Of a DNA stretch of 64,000 nt, positions 9,388 through 18,071 are shown piece after piece. Every line of letters starts with the position of its first letter. Positions within the stretch are counted from its first letter, which is position 1. The position numbers were made by a program, and so were the translations under genes. The notes beneath the pieces were generated by a model. The model was given only the letters and a program-made list of their open reading frames with translations. It was not told the DNA's origin and ran no database searches. Source of the DNA: Kitasatospora albolonga (lineage in GTDB: Bacteria; Actinomycetota; Actinomycetes; Streptomycetales; Streptomycetaceae). The stretch lies in NCBI GenBank assembly GCA_002082585.1, contig CP020563.1, forward strand, positions 7,868,001-7,932,000, read 5' to 3'.

Positions 9388-10343
9388 TCCTCATGGCCTG
9401 TGCCCGCCGCGCTCTTGTCGGCCTCCTGCTGCTCGCCGCCACCGCCTGCGCCACGGGCCCCAGCCTGGAGAACCGGGGCGAGGTCACCGCACCGCCCGGC
9501 GACAGCAGGGAACTGACCGTCGGATCGGCCGGATTCACCGAGAGCGACCTGCTGGCCCAGCTGTACGCCCTGCTCCTGGAGCGGGCCGGATATTCGGCCG
9601 ACATCATCTCCGTCACCAACCGGGAGATCTACGAACCCGCCCTGGAGAGCGGCCAGATCGATGTCGTACCGGAGTACGCGGCCACCTTCGCCGACTGGCT
9701 GAACGCCAAGGCCAACGGGCCCGACGCCGAGCCCGTCGGATCGCCCGACCTCGACGCCACCATGAAGGCACTGCGCGCCCTGGCCGCCCCGCGCGGGCTC
9801 ACCGTGCTCGACCCCGGCCGGGCCGTCGACCAGAACGCCTTCGCGGTCGCCGCCTCCTACGCGGAGGAGCACGGCCTGAAGACCCTCAGCGACCTCGGCC
9901 GGGCGAAGCTCCCGGTACGTCTCGCGGCGGGCGACGAATGCGTACAACGGCCTTACTGCGCACCCGGGTTGCGCAAGACGTACGGTATCGACATCGTCGC
10001 CGTCGACCCGAAGGGCGTCGGCACCACCCAGGCGAAGCAGGCCGTCCAGAACGGTCAGGACCAGATGGTGCTGACCACCACCACCGACGCCACGCTGGAC
10101 CAGTTCGGGCTCGTCCTGCTGGCGGACGACAAGCAGCTCCAGAACGCCGACTATGTGGTCCCCGTCGTCAACCGCGCCCGCGCCGGGAGCGACGGCGTGC
10201 GCGACGCACTCGGCCGGCTCAACACCGTCCTGACCACCGCCGACCTGGCGTCCATGAACCAGCAGGTCGACAGCTGGCGCAGGCTGCCCGAGGACGTCGC
10301 GCGCACCTACCTGGAGTCGAAGAAGCTCATCCCGGAGGACTGA
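9384..10343 (+). CDS. Osmoprotectant ABC transporter substrate-binding lipoprotein
   Basis: 319 residues. The N terminus MILMACARRALVGLLLLAATAC is a lipoprotein signal with the lipidated Cys at the end of LAATAC. The mature part begins with LTVGSAGFTESDLLAQLYALLLERAGY, the first lobe pattern of the quaternary-amine-binding (OpuAC) family, and contains YEPALESGQIDVVPEYAAT. Ligand is probably betaine, choline or proline betaine; aromatic box residues cannot be assigned by eye. The ATPase of the system is probably the minus-strand gene at 11027. Confidence 0.85.
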   Translation: MILMACARRALVGLLLLAATACATGPSLENRGEVTAPPGDSRELTVGSAGFTESDLLAQLYALLLERAGYSADIISVTNREIYEPALESGQIDVVPEYAATFADWLNAKANGPDAEPVGSPDLDATMKALRALAAPRGLTVLDPGRAVDQNAFAVAASYAEEHGLKTLSDLGRAKLPVRLAAGDECVQRPYCAPGLRKTYGIDIVAVDPKGVGTTQAKQAVQNGQDQMVLTTTTDATLDQFGLVLLADDKQLQNADYVVPVVNRARAGSDGVRDALGRLNTVLTTADLASMNQQVDSWRRLPEDVARTYLESKKLIPED

Positions 10344-10448
10344 GCACTCAAGGCGTCGGCGGCCGGAGAACGTCCACTGGCGGACCGCCGCGCCGGGCCG
10401 AACGGAAAACGCGTTGCCCGCCCGTTCGGAGCCTGCGACGCTCGGGCC

Positions 10449-10745
10449 ATGCCTGAACAACAGACCCTTCCGCCGCAGCGGTCCGCTCGCCGAACGCACC
10501 AGGTCACCGCCCTCTTCTCGCACGGCCGCCTGGTCACGGTCCCGCGCAAGCAGGCCCGGCTGGAGCAGCTGCTGACGCACCTGGCCGAGACGCTGTTCGA
10601 GCGCGACCGTTCGTACACCGAGCGGGAGGTCAACGAGGCGCTGCTCACCGTCCACGAGGACTGCTCGGCCCTGCGCCGCCACCTGGTCGTCGCCGGGCTG
10701 CTGGTCCGCCCCCGGGACGGCAGCAGCTACCGCCGGGGCAGGTGA
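10449..10745 (+). CDS. DUF2087 domain-containing protein
   Basis: 98 residues. LFERDRSYTEREVNEALLTVHEDCSALRRHLVVAGLLVRPRDGSSYRR matches the DUF2087 winged-helix-like pattern, often found as a nucleic-acid-binding module attached to regulators. Here it stands alone. ATG at 10449. Role unknown; a small transcription-related protein is possible. Confidence 0.75.
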   Translation: MPEQQTLPPQRSARRTHQVTALFSHGRLVTVPRKQARLEQLLTHLAETLFERDRSYTEREVNEALLTVHEDCSALRRHLVVAGLLVRPRDGSSYRRGR

Positions 10746-10783
10746 CCTCGTACCCCTGCGGGCCGGGATGAGATCCTTCCCGC

Positions 10784-10987
10784 ATGGGGATACTGCGCAA
10801 GGCGTGCAAGCGCTGCAAGAAGCGGGGACGGCTGCGGAGCGGCGTGTGCCGCCGGTGCCGGTTGAAGGAGCACGGGGCCGACGCGGCCGAGAGCGGTACC
10901 GATGTCGCGGAGGTCGTGGTGGAGACCGGTGTGCTGAGCGCGGTGAGCCGCGTGTTCGGCGCGATCGCCCGCGCGATTCTCAACTGA
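10784..10987 (+). CDS. Small protein with paired CxxC zinc-binding motif
   Basis: 67 residues. CKRCKKRGRLRSGVCRRC near residues 8-25 gives two CxxC knuckles spaced like a treble-clef or zinc ribbon, followed by an acidic linker and a hydrophobic C-terminal helix (VLSAVSRVFGAIARAIL). ATG 10784. It lies between the OpuC binding-protein gene and the oppositely oriented ATPase. I do not recognise a family. Confidence 0.55.
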   Translation: MGILRKACKRCKKRGRLRSGVCRRCRLKEHGADAAESGTDVAEVVVETGVLSAVSRVFGAIARAILN

Positions 10988-11026
10988 CAGGCCGTACGAG
11001 GGACATGCCGGTGGCGGACGTGCCTC

Positions 11027-12190
11027 TCACGCGTCCGCCACCGAGTCGAAGTCCACCTCCTCGCGCCCCACGCCCTGCGCGTCCGCGTCCACCGACCGGC
11101 GCAGCGCCTCATGGAGCTTCGCGGGCGTCAGGACCCCCAGGAACCGGGCCCCGTCCAGCACCGCCACCCACCCCGCGTCGTGCTGGAGCATCTCGCTGAA
11201 CGCCTGCTTCAACGGGGCGCCCACCGGCACCCACGCCTCCATCCGGCGGGCCAGCGCGCCCACCGTCCCCCGCTCCCCGGCGCCCCGCAGCGCGTCCGCC
11301 GACACCCAGCCGTGCAGCTCGCCCGTGCCGTTCAGCACCACCGCCCACCGGGCCCCCGCCGCCCGCAGCCGGTCCGCCGCCACGGCGGCCCGCTCCTCCA
11401 GCCGCGCCACCGGCGGCTCCTCCAGGTCCTCCGGCTCGATCGCGGTCACCGACAGCCGCTTCAACCCCCGGTCCGAGCCGACGAACCGGGCCACGTACGG
11501 GGTCGCCGGGGTGCCGAGCACGGCGGCCGGGGTGTCCAGCTGCTCGATGCGCCCGTCCCCGTACACCGCGATCCGGTCCCCCATCCGCACCGCCTCCTCG
11601 ATGTCGTGCGTGACCATCAGGACCGTCTTGCGCACCCGCTCCTGGAGCGCCAGGAACTCGTTCTGGAGCCGCTCCCGCACCACCGGGTCCACCGCCCCGA
11701 ACGGCTCGTCCATCAGCAGCACCGGCGGATCGGCGGCCAGCGCCCGCGCCACGCCCACCCGCTGGCGCTGGCCGCCCGACAGCTGCGCCGGATAGCGCGA
11801 GCCGTACGTCCCCGGGTCCAGGCCCACCAGGTCCAGCAGCTCCGCCGCCCGCTCCCGGGCCCGCGCCCGCTTCCAGCCGACCAGCGCCGGGACGGTCGCC
11901 GTGTTGTCCAGGACCGTGCGGTGCGGGAAGAGGCCGACCTGCTGGATCACATAGCCGATCCGGCGGCGCAGCTTCACCGGGTCGGTCCCGGCGATGTCCT
12001 CGCCGCCCACCAGGATGCGGCCCGAGGTCGGCTCGATCAGCCGGTTCACCATCATCATCGTGGTCGTCTTGCCGCAGCCGGACGGCCCGACCAGCGTCAT
12101 GAGCTCGCCCTCCGCCACCTCGAAGGAGAGCCCGTCGACCGCCGTCGTACCGTCCGGATAGACCTTGCCGACCTGCTCGAACCGGATCAT
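11027..12190 (-). CDS. Betaine/choline ABC transporter ATP-binding protein (OpuCA-like, with CBS region)
   Basis: 387 residues. Walker A GPSGCGKTT, Q-loop IQQVGLFPH, signature LSGGQRQRVGVARAL, Walker B VLLMDEPFGAVD and switch His in MVTHDIEEA are all present. After the ATPase domain (about 1-240) is a C-terminal CBS-like pair (about 255-375; RWAVVLNGTGELHGWVSADAL and GWVAVLDGARFLGVLTPAKL), which in OpuA senses ionic strength. The start ATG 12188-12190 has GGAG directly adjacent, an unusually short spacing. It is the likely energy subunit for the permease/binding-protein genes at 8013-10343, yet it is convergent to them and separated by two small genes. Confidence 0.88.
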   Translation of the reverse strand: MIRFEQVGKVYPDGTTAVDGLSFEVAEGELMTLVGPSGCGKTTTMMMVNRLIEPTSGRILVGGEDIAGTDPVKLRRRIGYVIQQVGLFPHRTVLDNTATVPALVGWKRARARERAAELLDLVGLDPGTYGSRYPAQLSGGQRQRVGVARALAADPPVLLMDEPFGAVDPVVRERLQNEFLALQERVRKTVLMVTHDIEEAVRMGDRIAVYGDGRIEQLDTPAAVLGTPATPYVARFVGSDRGLKRLSVTAIEPEDLEEPPVARLEERAAVAADRLRAAGARWAVVLNGTGELHGWVSADALRGAGERGTVGALARRMEAWVPVGAPLKQAFSEMLQHDAGWVAVLDGARFLGVLTPAKLHEALRRSVDADAQGVGREEVDFDSVADA

Positions 12191-12319
12191 CTCCGCACAG
12201 TAGGAGCGCCCCGGGCGCGCCGCACACCGACCGGGACCGTCCGGGGCACCCGCCCCTTCGCCCGAGGACCCGGGGCCATGTGCTGAACTGGCCAGGACCC
12301 CCGACCCAGGAGAGCCTTC

Positions 12320-13615
12320 GTGACCAGCTACCGCCAGCCCGGCGTCGTCCTCACCGACCGGCGTTTCACCGTCCCCCTCGACCACGGCGACCCCGGCGGC
12401 GAGCAGATCGAGGTGTACGGGCGCGAGGCCGTGGCCGCCGGGCGAGCCGGTGAGACGCTGCCCTGGCTGGTCTACCTGGAGGGCGGCCCCGGCTTCGGCG
12501 CCCGCCGCTTCACGGGGGCGGAGGCATGGCTCGGCCGGGCGCTGCGCGAGTACCGGGTGCTCCTGCTCGACCAGCGCGGCACCGGCCTGTCCACCCCCGC
12601 CAACCGGCAGACCCTCCCGCTGCGCGGCGGCCCCCGCGAACAGGCCGACTACCTCGCCCACTTCCGCGCCGACGCCATCGTCCGGGACTGCGAGACCATC
12701 CGGCAGCGGCTGACCGGCGGCGCGCCCTGGACGCTGCTCGGCCAGTCCTTCGGCGGCTTCTGCGCGGTCCGCTACCTCTCCTCGGCGCCCGAGGGGCTCG
12801 CGGCGGTCCTCATCACCGGCGGGCTGCCCTCGCTGGACGCCCACGCGGACGACGTCTACCGGGCCGCGTACCCCCGTATCGAACGGAAGGTCGCCGCGCA
12901 CTACGCCCGCTACCCGCAGGACGTCGAACGGGCCCGCGCCATCGCCGCGTACCTGGCCGAGCACCGCCCCGAGAGCGCCGGCCACCGGCTGACCCCCGAA
13001 CTCTTCCAGTCGCTCGGCATCCTGCTCGGCTCCGGCAGCGGAAGCCACCAGCTGCACTACCTCCTGGAGAACGCCTTCGTCACCACCCCGCACGGCACCG
13101 AGCTCTCCGACACCTTCCAGGAGGCCCTGCGCTCCGCCACCTCCTTTGCCGGGCACCCGCTCTACGCCCTGGTCCACGAGGCGATCTACGGGCAGGGCGA
13201 GGCCCCCACCGGCTGGGCCGCCGAACGCGTACGCGCCGAGTTCCCGCAGTTCGACGCGGCGAAGACCCTGGCGGGCGACGGGCCGCTGCTGTTCACCGGG
13301 GAGACGATCCACCCCTGGCACTTCGACGTCGACCCGGCGCTGCGCCCGCTGCGCGAGACCGCCGAACTGCTGGCCCGGCGCACCGGCTGGCCCGTGCTGT
13401 ACGACCCCGAGCGGCTCGCCGCCAACGAGGTGCCCGTCGCCGCCGCCGTCTATCACGACGACATGTACGTGAACGTCGAGGACTCACTGCGGACGGCGGC
13501 GGCGATCCGGGGGCTGCGCACCTGGGTGACCGACGAGTACGAGCACGACGGCCTGCGCGCGAGCGGACCGCGCGTCCTGGACCGGCTGCTGGCCCTGGTC
13601 AGGGACGAAGTCTGA
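12320..13615 (+). CDS. Prolyl aminopeptidase-like alpha/beta hydrolase
   Basis: 431 residues, consistent with the longer proline iminopeptidase group. The oxyanion motif is GGPGFG at 55-60, the nucleophile elbow is GQSFGG with Ser143, DQRGTGLS follows the family pattern, and the acid and His residues are expected in the C-terminal region (HDDMYV, EHDGL). It cleaves N-terminal proline from peptides in the cytosol. GTG 12320-12322 has AGGAGA 7 bases upstream. Confidence 0.85.
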   Translation: MTSYRQPGVVLTDRRFTVPLDHGDPGGEQIEVYGREAVAAGRAGETLPWLVYLEGGPGFGARRFTGAEAWLGRALREYRVLLLDQRGTGLSTPANRQTLPLRGGPREQADYLAHFRADAIVRDCETIRQRLTGGAPWTLLGQSFGGFCAVRYLSSAPEGLAAVLITGGLPSLDAHADDVYRAAYPRIERKVAAHYARYPQDVERARAIAAYLAEHRPESAGHRLTPELFQSLGILLGSGSGSHQLHYLLENAFVTTPHGTELSDTFQEALRSATSFAGHPLYALVHEAIYGQGEAPTGWAAERVRAEFPQFDAAKTLAGDGPLLFTGETIHPWHFDVDPALRPLRETAELLARRTGWPVLYDPERLAANEVPVAAAVYHDDMYVNVEDSLRTAAAIRGLRTWVTDEYEHDGLRASGPRVLDRLLALVRDEV

Positions 13616-13627
13616 CCGTGCCGGGCG

Positions 13628-14200
13628 TCAGCGCTGGAGCGCCTCCAGCGTGGCGTCCAGGTCGGCGCCGGAGCGCGGGGCCCGGTTGTACGGGAGCTTC
13701 GACAGGACCGAGGCCATGCCGCAGGTGTTGGTGACGGCCGAGAAGACCAGGCCCGAACCGACCCCGGCGGCGAGCCAGCGCGCGGCCGGGAAGCGGGTGC
13801 CCGCCAGCAGACCGGCCACCACCAGCGAACCGGCCGCGAACCGCACCTGCCGCTCCATGGCCCAGGTGGCGGCGGCGCCCTCGGGCCGGTCCAGGCCGCG
13901 GCCGTCGCCCTCCCAGGCGGACGTGCCACCGGTCAGGGTGGCCGCGTCGATGTCGGCTCCCGCGAGGATCTCGCAGGCCCGGGTGGAGCGGACCCCGGAG
14001 GCGCACACCACCAGCAGCGAGCCCCGGGCGGACGCCGACTTCAGGGCGGGCAGGGCGTCCGGCAGCTTGTCGAGCGGGATGTTCAGGGCGCCGGGCACAT
14101 GGCCCGCCGCGTACTCGCCGGGAGCCCGCACGTCGATCACGGTGAACTCCTCCAGACGGGCTGCGGCCTGGGCGGGGGAGAGGGCTGCGGGGCTGGACAC
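13628..14200 (-). CDS. Membrane-anchored rhodanese (YgaP-like)
   Basis: 190 residues. A single rhodanese domain (about 5-105) has the active-site loop CASGVRS with Cys66 and Arg71. It is followed by a DUF2892-type membrane region of two hydrophobic helices (about 125-170). This is the YgaP arrangement, a sulfurtransferase tethered to the membrane. The start is GTG 14198-14200 with AAAGGA 9 bases upstream. It converges on the hydrolase gene with 12 bases between. Confidence 0.85.
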   Translation of the reverse strand: MSSPAALSPAQAAARLEEFTVIDVRAPGEYAAGHVPGALNIPLDKLPDALPALKSASARGSLLVVCASGVRSTRACEILAGADIDAATLTGGTSAWEGDGRGLDRPEGAAATWAMERQVRFAAGSLVVAGLLAGTRFPAARWLAAGVGSGLVFSAVTNTCGMASVLSKLPYNRAPRSGADLDATLEALQR

Positions 14201-14359
14201 GGGCGGGGGTCCTTTCGTCGACCGGGGCTGCGCGCGGGAGGGCAGGGACTCTACACGTGTCTCCAGCACCGCCGGGCGGGTTGGCATTCCCCCCCCCCGC
14301 GTACCCCCGGATCTCCCCGGCCACCGGCCCTTCGCGGTGATCGTCGGTAGCCTGCGGGT

Positions 14360-15094
14360 ATGACGCCGCAGCGACTCGAACCCCTGCCCGCCGACTGGAG
14401 CCGCGCCCTGGCCGTGGTCGCCCACCCCGACGACCTGGAGTACGGCGCCGCCGCTGCCGTGGCCGCCTGGACCGACGGGGGCCGTGAGGTCGTCTATCTC
14501 CTCGCCAGCCGGGGCGAGGCCGGGATCGACACCCTGCCGCCCGAGGAGTGCGCCCCGCTGCGCGAGCGGGAACAGCGGGCGAGCGCGGCGGTCGTCGGAG
14601 TCCGTACGGTGGAGTTCCTGGACCACCGCGACGGGGTGATCGAGTACGGCACCGGGCTGCGCCGAGACATCGCCGCCGCCATCCGCCGCCACCGCCCGGA
14701 GCTGGTGATCACCCTCAACCACCGCGACACCTGGGGCGGGGTCGCCTGGAACACCCCCGACCACCGGGCCGTCGGCCGCGCCACCCTGGACGCCGTGGCC
14801 GACGCGGGCAACCGGTGGATCTTCCCGGAGCTGACCGAACAGGGGCTGAAGCCGTGGAACGGGGTGCGCTGGACCGCCGTGGCGGGCAGCGACCGGCCCA
14901 CGCACGCCGTGGACGCGACGGCCGGATTCGAGCGGTCCGTGCAGTCGCTCCTCGAACACCGCACCTACATCGAGGCGCTGACCGCGGAGGCGCCCGAGAA
15001 GTACTGCCGGTCCTTCCTGGAGGGCATGGTGCGCGCCGAGGCCGAGCGGTTCGGCGGCCGTCCCGCCGTCACCTTCGAGGTCTTCGCCCACTGA
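14360..15094 (+). CDS. PIG-L family deacetylase
   Basis: 244 residues. AHPDDLEYG carries the HPDD zinc motif of LmbE/PIG-L N-acetylglucosaminyl deacetylases, and the third zinc ligand is likely in NTPDHRAVGRAT. Such enzymes remove N-acetyl groups from GlcNAc conjugates or antibiotic intermediates. MshB and Mca belong to the family, but this one stands alone, so the substrate is unknown. It lies 265 bases from a divergent rhodanese gene start. Confidence 0.8.
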   Translation: MTPQRLEPLPADWSRALAVVAHPDDLEYGAAAAVAAWTDGGREVVYLLASRGEAGIDTLPPEECAPLREREQRASAAVVGVRTVEFLDHRDGVIEYGTGLRRDIAAAIRRHRPELVITLNHRDTWGGVAWNTPDHRAVGRATLDAVADAGNRWIFPELTEQGLKPWNGVRWTAVAGSDRPTHAVDATAGFERSVQSLLEHRTYIEALTAEAPEKYCRSFLEGMVRAEAERFGGRPAVTFEVFAH

Positions 15095-15154
15095 CACCGC
15101 CGGGGCGAACCGGGCGGGATTGACAATCCCGCTTGCCGATTCTGCAATGGCCCC

Positions 15155-15754
15155 ATGAAGGAACACGACCGGGACGACCCCGGACTCGACGCCGTGCTCA
15201 CCGGGGTCGGCCCCCGGCTGCGCCGTCTGCGCAAGGACCGGGGGGTCACCCTCTCCGCGCTCTCCGCCGCCACCGGGATCTCCGTCTCCACGCTCTCCCG
15301 GCTGGAGTCCGGCGGCCGTCGCCCCAGCCTGGAGCTGCTGCTCCCGATCGCCCGCGCCCACGAGGTCCCGCTCGACGACCTCGTGGGCGCCCCGTCCGTG
15401 GGCGACCCCCGGGTCAGGGCCAGGCCGATCGTGCGGCACGGCCGGACGATGGTGCCGCTGACTGCCCGCCCCGGCGGACTCCAGGCGTACAAGATGGTGC
15501 AGGAGGCGGGCAGCGGCGAGGTGCCGGAGCAGCGCACGCACGAGGGGTACGAGTGGCTGTTCGTGCTCTCCGGCAGGCTGCGGCTGCTCCTGGCCGAGCA
15601 CGATCTGGTGCTGGAGCCGGGGGAGGCCGCCGAGTTCGACACCCGGCTGCCGCACTGGTTCGGGCCGGCCGAGGACCAGCCGGTGGAGTTCCTCAGTCTC
15701 TTCGGCCCGCAGGGTGAGCGGATGCATGTGAGGGCGAAGCCGAAGCGGGGCTGA
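15155..15754 (+). CDS. XRE-family regulator with C-terminal cupin
   Basis: 199 residues. An HTH_3 domain (about 12-66; LRRLRKDRGVTLSALSAATGISVSTLSRLESG) is followed by a cupin sensor (about 105-190; EGYEWLFVLSGRLRLLLAEHDLVLEPGEAAEFDTRLPHWF) with candidate metal-binding Glu and His. Such regulators usually control a neighbouring catabolic or efflux gene. The downstream quinone-oxidoreductase/acyl-CoA dehydrogenase genes are candidates, though a separate operator-like site precedes them. Confidence 0.85.
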   Translation: MKEHDRDDPGLDAVLTGVGPRLRRLRKDRGVTLSALSAATGISVSTLSRLESGGRRPSLELLLPIARAHEVPLDDLVGAPSVGDPRVRARPIVRHGRTMVPLTARPGGLQAYKMVQEAGSGEVPEQRTHEGYEWLFVLSGRLRLLLAEHDLVLEPGEAAEFDTRLPHWFGPAEDQPVEFLSLFGPQGERMHVRAKPKRG

Positions 15755-15794
15755 GAGGCCCGGTGCCGGGCCGCCGGGGTGTTCCCAGATGGGC

Positions 15795-15806
15795 AAGCGA
15801 CCGCTT
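15795..15806. promoter_or_regulatory. AAGCG-N2-CGCTT operator-like palindrome
   Basis: AAGCGACCGCTT, followed at once by TAGTAT as a possible -10. Palindromes of AGCGNNCGCT type are recognised by TetR regulators of fatty-acid and acyl-CoA genes in actinobacteria. It lies 112 bases upstream of the quinone oxidoreductase/acyl-CoA dehydrogenase operon. Two imperfect direct repeats follow (GCGAGCAGTGG at 15831 and 15846; ATGCCGACA at 15859 and 15881), without a known role. Confidence 0.5.
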
Positions 15807-15918
15807 AGTATGCGCCGGAGCGGCGCAGACGCGAGCAGTGGCTGCGCGAGCAGTGGAAATGCCGACAGCGGCAGCGGTTGATGCCGACAAGCGCCGACAG
15901 TGTTGTGGAGGCCCCCTC

Positions 15919-16884
15919 ATGCAGGCATGGCGAGTGCACCGGAACGGCGAGCCGGGCGAGGTGATGAGCCTGGAGGAGACGGACCGGCCCACCCCCGGCG
16001 ACGGGCAGGTGCTCGTCCGGGTCGCCGCGGCGAACGTCAACTTCCCCGACGCCCTGCTCTGCCGGGGCCAGTACCAGGTGCGTCCGCCGCTGCCGTTCAC
16101 CCCGGGCGTCGAGGTGTGCGGCACCACGGAGGACGGGCGGCGGGTCCTCGCCACCCCCGCCCTGCCGTACGGGGGTTTCGCCGAGTACGTCGTCGCGGAC
16201 GGGGCCGCCCTGCTGCCCGCCCCCGACGCCCTGGACGACGCGGAAGCCGCCGCGCTCCACATCGGCTACCAGACCGGCTGGTTCGGCCTCCACCGCCGCG
16301 CCCGCCTCCAGCCCGGCGAGACCCTCCTCGTCCACGCGGCGGCGGGCGGGGTCGGCAGCGCGGCCGTCCAGCTCGGCAAGGCGGCGGGCGCCACCGTCAT
16401 CGGGGTCGTCGGCGGACCGGAGAAGGCGGCCGTCGCCCGTGAACTGGGCTGCGACCTGGTCATCGACCGGCGGAGCGAGGACATCGTGGCCGCCGTCAAG
16501 GAGGCCACCGGCGGGCGCGGCGCCGATGTCGTCTACGACCCGGTCGGCGGCGACGCGTACGCCAAGTCCGTCAAGTGCGTCGCCTTCGAGGGCCGGGTCC
16601 TCGTCGTCGGCTTCGCCAGCGGGAACATCCCCGCCCCCGCGCTCAACCACGCCCTGGTGAAGAACTACTCGATCATCGGGCTGCACTGGGGCCTCTACAA
16701 CACCCACGACCCGGCCGCCATCCGCGCCTGCCACGACGAGCTGACCAAGCTCGCCGCCCAGGGCATTGTGAAGCCCCTGGTCAGCGAGCGTGTCGGGATG
16801 GCCGGGGCCGCCGAGGCCGTCCAGCGTGTCGCCGACGGCACCAGCACCGGCCGGATCGTCGTGCTCCCCGGAGGCGCCCGATGA
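15919..16884 (+). CDS. NADPH:quinone oxidoreductase-type zinc-less alcohol dehydrogenase
   Basis: 321 residues of the medium-chain dehydrogenase/reductase superfamily. The N-terminal GroES-like half (NVNFPDALLCRGQYQ, PFTPGVEVCG) is followed by the Rossmann motif HAAAGGVGSAAVQLGKAAG near 136-154. The zinc ligands of true alcohol dehydrogenases are missing, as in quinone/enoyl reductases. ATG 15919 has GGAGG 7 bases upstream. It shares ATGA with the first acyl-CoA dehydrogenase, so it probably works on the same acyl-CoA substrate. Confidence 0.85.
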   Translation: MQAWRVHRNGEPGEVMSLEETDRPTPGDGQVLVRVAAANVNFPDALLCRGQYQVRPPLPFTPGVEVCGTTEDGRRVLATPALPYGGFAEYVVADGAALLPAPDALDDAEAAALHIGYQTGWFGLHRRARLQPGETLLVHAAAGGVGSAAVQLGKAAGATVIGVVGGPEKAAVARELGCDLVIDRRSEDIVAAVKEATGGRGADVVYDPVGGDAYAKSVKCVAFEGRVLVVGFASGNIPAPALNHALVKNYSIIGLHWGLYNTHDPAAIRACHDELTKLAAQGIVKPLVSERVGMAGAAEAVQRVADGTSTGRIVVLPGGAR

Positions 16885-18071
16885 GCCCGGCCGTCGACGC
16901 CGCCGAGGTCCGCCGCCGCACCCGCGAGCTGCTCGCCGCGCACCCGCCCGCCACCACCGGCCGCACCGACTTCCTCAAGGCCCGGTTCGACGCGGGCCTC
17001 GCCTGGGTCCACTACCCGCAGGGGCTCGGCGGGCTCGACGCGCCCCGCTCCCTCCAGCAGGCCGTCGACGCCGAACTCGCCGCCGCCGACGCCCCCGACA
17101 ACGACCCGCGCCGCATCGGTATCGGGCTCGGCATGGCCGCCCCCACCATCCTCGGCTACGGCACCGACGAGCAGAAGCGGCGCTTCCTGCGGCCCCTGTG
17201 GGTGGGGGAGGAGGTCTGGTGCCAGCTCTTCAGCGAGCCCGGCGCCGGCTCCGACCTCGCCGCCCTCGCCACCCGGGCCGTCCGCGACGGCGACGACTGG
17301 GTGGTCGACGGGCAGAAGGTCTGGACGTCCAGCGCCCATGCGGCCCGCTGGGCGATCCTCATCGCCCGCACCGACCCGGACCTCCCCAAGCACCGGGGCA
17401 TCAGCTACTTCATCTGCGACATGACCGACCCGGGCGTCGACGTCCGGCCGCTGCGCCAGATCACCGGGGAGGCCGAGTTCAACGAGGTCTTCCTCTCCGG
17501 CGTCCGCATCCCCGACAGCCACCGGCTCGGCCCCGTCGGGGAGGGCTGGAAGGTCGCGCAGACTACGCTGATGAACGAGCGCGTCTCGATCGGCGGTTCC
17601 CGCATCCCCCGCGAGGGCGGCATGATCGGCCCCGTCTCCCGGACCTGGCGCGAACGCCCCGAGCTGCGCACCCACGGCACCCACCAACGCCTGCTCACCC
17701 TCTGGGTGGAGGCCGAGGTCGCCCGGCTCACCGGGGAGCGGCTGCGCCAGCAGCTCGTCGCCGGACAGCCCGGGCCCGAGGGCTCGGGCATGAAGCTCGC
17801 GTTCGCCCGCCTCAACCAGGAGATCAGCGGACTGGAGGTCGAACTGCTCGGCGACGAGGGCCTGTTGTACGGCGACTGGACCATGGTCCGCCCGGAGCTG
17901 GTCGACTTCACCGGCCGGGACGCCGGTTACCGCTACCTCCGCTCCAAGGGGAACTCCATCGAGGGCGGCACCAGCGAGGTCCTGCTGAACATCGTGGCCG
18001 AACGCGTCCTCGGGCTGCCCGCCGAACCCCGTAACGACAAGGACGTCGCCTGGAAGGACCTGAGCCGATGA
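16881..18071 (+). CDS. Acyl-CoA dehydrogenase, first subunit
   Basis: 396 residues. FAD-dependent alpha,beta-desaturase fold: helical N domain, the beta domain with CQLFSEPGAGSDLA and GQKVWTSSAHAARW, and a helical C domain ending in IEGGTSEVLLNIVAERVLGLP (Glu361). The EGT-type motif is where the base sits in medium-chain enzymes. Translation is coupled on both sides by ATGA. Paired with the next gene it looks like one half of a heteromeric FadE enzyme. Confidence 0.85.
   Translation: MSPAVDAAEVRRRTRELLAAHPPATTGRTDFLKARFDAGLAWVHYPQGLGGLDAPRSLQQAVDAELAAADAPDNDPRRIGIGLGMAAPTILGYGTDEQKRRFLRPLWVGEEVWCQLFSEPGAGSDLAALATRAVRDGDDWVVDGQKVWTSSAHAARWAILIARTDPDLPKHRGISYFICDMTDPGVDVRPLRQITGEAEFNEVFLSGVRIPDSHRLGPVGEGWKVAQTTLMNERVSIGGSRIPREGGMIGPVSRTWRERPELRTHGTHQRLLTLWVEAEVARLTGERLRQQLVAGQPGPEGSGMKLAFARLNQEISGLEVELLGDEGLLYGDWTMVRPELVDFTGRDAGYRYLRSKGNSIEGGTSEVLLNIVAERVLGLPAEPRNDKDVAWKDLSR

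Noticed and set aside
12191..13456. N-terminal extension of the betaine ATPase gene to 13456
   Set aside because: The extension is antisense to the prolyl aminopeptidase; the ATPase fold starts at MIRFEQVGKVYPDG.
14289..14298. Run of ten C residues
   Set aside because: A potential slippage site, but it lies between two genes with no frame to switch.
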